From NCBI RefSeq assembly GCF_013166575.1, contig NZ_JABKKE010000007.1:1-64000 (forward strand): 64,000 nt of DNA, given 5' to 3'. The position numbers were made by a program, and so were the translations under genes. The DNA is from Xylanibacter rodentium. GTDB taxonomy: Bacteria > Bacteroidota > Bacteroidia > Bacteroidales > Bacteroidaceae. The notes below the pieces were generated by a model that saw nothing but the letters and a program-made list of their open reading frames with translations, did not search any database and was not told where the DNA came from. Shown one piece after another: positions 62,965 through 64,000 of the stretch. Every line of letters starts with the position of its first letter. Position 1 is the first letter of the stretch.

Positions 62965-64000
62965 TTATGTTGAATATAAATCCTGACTGTCCACCCTTGC
63001 CCAAACCGTAATCGAGCCTTACATTCACATCCTTCTTGAACTCCCAACGGTAGCCTATACCGAAATTGGGAAGTATCCTGTCTGCACGCAGAGAACCGAA
63101 CTTTCCGAAAATAGTACCGGCCCCTGCCCATACGGCAATGCCGTTACGCTTCCAGACATGCTGCCTCAGTTCTGCCTGCATCTCTAACTTATGCTTGTCA
63201 CGGTAACGCCCTTCATAGTATCCACGCATGGAATAGGAATTTCCAAGACGTGCCATCATACTCCATGGCGGATTGCCGAAATTCATCTCTCCGCGAACAT
63301 CGGTGGCAAGAACAGCGCCGTGCCAAAGCCTGCCGTATACGTCCAAACGGACATTGGTGCTGCTGAAAACATGGCAGTTGCCAAGAACCCGCGGTCTGAA
63401 AATCTGTGACAGGTTCATATACATGCCTTTCTTAGGATTGGTCAGCACATCACGCAAATCATATACAAACGACACTCCAATACCTACATTCCATGTGGTT
63501 CGGTCCATACCTTCAAACATTTCGGGCCTCTCTATGTCCGCTCCACGCACATAGTCTAAAGCAATAGACGGGCCGAGATACATATTTCCGGCTATGCGGA
63601 ACATGAAACCGGCTTGTGTCTGAGCCTGCCACCGCTCCATTTTGCTCTCGTTGGCATCGTTATTGCCCTTTTCGTAGCCAATGCCCCAATACTTGCATGG
63701 AAAGGAATAGAAATAGGCGGTGTATTCCAGACGGTATCTGTCTTTAGGGAAAATATGCGTGCCGCGGACTCCAAGCATATAGAATCCCACGGTAGACACA
63801 TCGCCGAACAGACTCACATTGGACGGAGGCAAGAGCGTATCCCGGCGGTCGGCACGGTAAAGTCCGGCAGCGACAAGCCCTAAACCGAACTTTGTGTCGG
63901 TGCTGTAATGCGGGCCTCCGATGATACTGAAGTCAAACTTCTTGTACTCCTTGGGTTTGTTGGCCTCATTGAAATAGTCAAGCAGACGGTTTATCAGTCC
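62951..64000 (-). CDS. Outer-membrane surface-antigen (BamA/TamA-type barrel) protein, 5' end outside window
   Basis: The 349 C-terminal residues are present and the frame stays open to the window edge. They look like a 16-strand Omp85-type barrel of the bacterial surface antigen family. Visible features are FSIIGGPHYSTDTKFGLGLVAAGLY, FVYDLRDVLTNPKKGMYMNLS, SYSMRGYYEGRYRDKH (strand with the RGY motif) and a C-terminal GQSGFIFNINEAF ending in Phe. No POTRA domains are visible in this part. It is probably an outer-membrane protein of the BamA/patatin-associated kind rather than BamA itself. It overlaps the phosphoethanolamine transferase gene. Confidence 0.82.
   Translation of the reverse strand, partial: GLINRLLDYFNEANKPKEYKKFDFSIIGGPHYSTDTKFGLGLVAAGLYRADRRDTLLPPSNVSLFGDVSTVGFYMLGVRGTHIFPKDRYRLEYTAYFYSFPCKYWGIGYEKGNNDANESKMERWQAQTQAGFMFRIAGNMYLGPSIALDYVRGADIERPEMFEGMDRTTWNVGIGVSFVYDLRDVLTNPKKGMYMNLSQIFRPRVLGNCHVFSSTNVRLDVYGRLWHGAVLATDVRGEMNFGNPPWSMMARLGNSYSMRGYYEGRYRDKHKLEMQAELRQHVWKRNGIAVWAGAGTIFGKFGSLRADRILPNFGIGYRWEFKKDVNVRLDYGLGKGGQSGFIFNINEAF

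Noticed and set aside
62951..64000. BamA itself
   Set aside because: No POTRA domain is visible in the available part and the neighbours (phosphoethanolamine transferase) are not those of bamA. The missing 5' part could change this.

Overview
The window looks like a chromosomal segment of a Bacteroidales bacterium, most likely Prevotellaceae. The reasons are the many Bacteroidetes-type promoters (TTTG or TTG, about 19-21 bp, then TAnnTTTG), the absence of strong Shine-Dalgarno sites, NigD-like and DUF3244-like proteins, a 29-residue bS22/COX24-like protein downstream of an HU gene, and secreted enzymes ending in type IX secretion (T9SS) sorting-like tails. The genus is inferred, not proven. 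No tRNA, rRNA, transposase, phage or CRISPR locus was recognised.

Layout: 1-1594 is gene-poor and repeat-rich (a GC-rich repeat, a 66-bp inverted repeat, a perfect 60-bp AT palindrome, five 22-bp tandem units). 1595-4197 holds rlmD and a porin. 4198-4823 is a repeat island. Divergent genes at 4824-11084 encode two large secreted multidomain proteins, one with a zinc-protease motif and one alginate-lyase-like. 11241-18611 carries pyk, HU, a bS22-like gene, rng, a glycosyltransferase, an EEP-family membrane protein and a small outer-membrane protein. 18645-24357 (minus strand) carries an AlaX-like editing protein, a GH13 enzyme, fabD, manA and a receiver-histidine kinase hybrid. 24849-32994 is a row of glutamine-amidotransferase genes (glmS, purF, carA, carB). 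An orphan Wza-like lipoprotein, uxaC, ansA and rubrerythrin follow.

37367-47625 is the most distinctive part: eight minus-strand genes in one apparent operon. rfbF, rfbH and rfbG make CDP-4-keto-6-deoxyglucose and remove its C3 hydroxyl. The operon then encodes a polytopic GT-C enzyme, an unusual SDR-GtrA fusion, a GtrB-like glycosyltransferase, a TPP enzyme of the acetolactate-synthase type (YerE-like by context) and a GT2 enzyme. Together they suggest a pathway that makes a CDP-3,6-dideoxyhexose, possibly branched like yersiniose, and moves it across the membrane on a lipid carrier for periplasmic glycan decoration.

48061-64000 holds a frameshifted phytase-like esterase, a GH2 beta-galactosidase, DUF2461 and NigD-like proteins and nth. 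It then has a five-gene operon linking an L,D-transpeptidase to an ECF sigma factor module, followed by rnz, mazG with a lipoprotein, a phosphoethanolamine transferase, and the 3' part of an outer-membrane surface-antigen protein cut by the window end.
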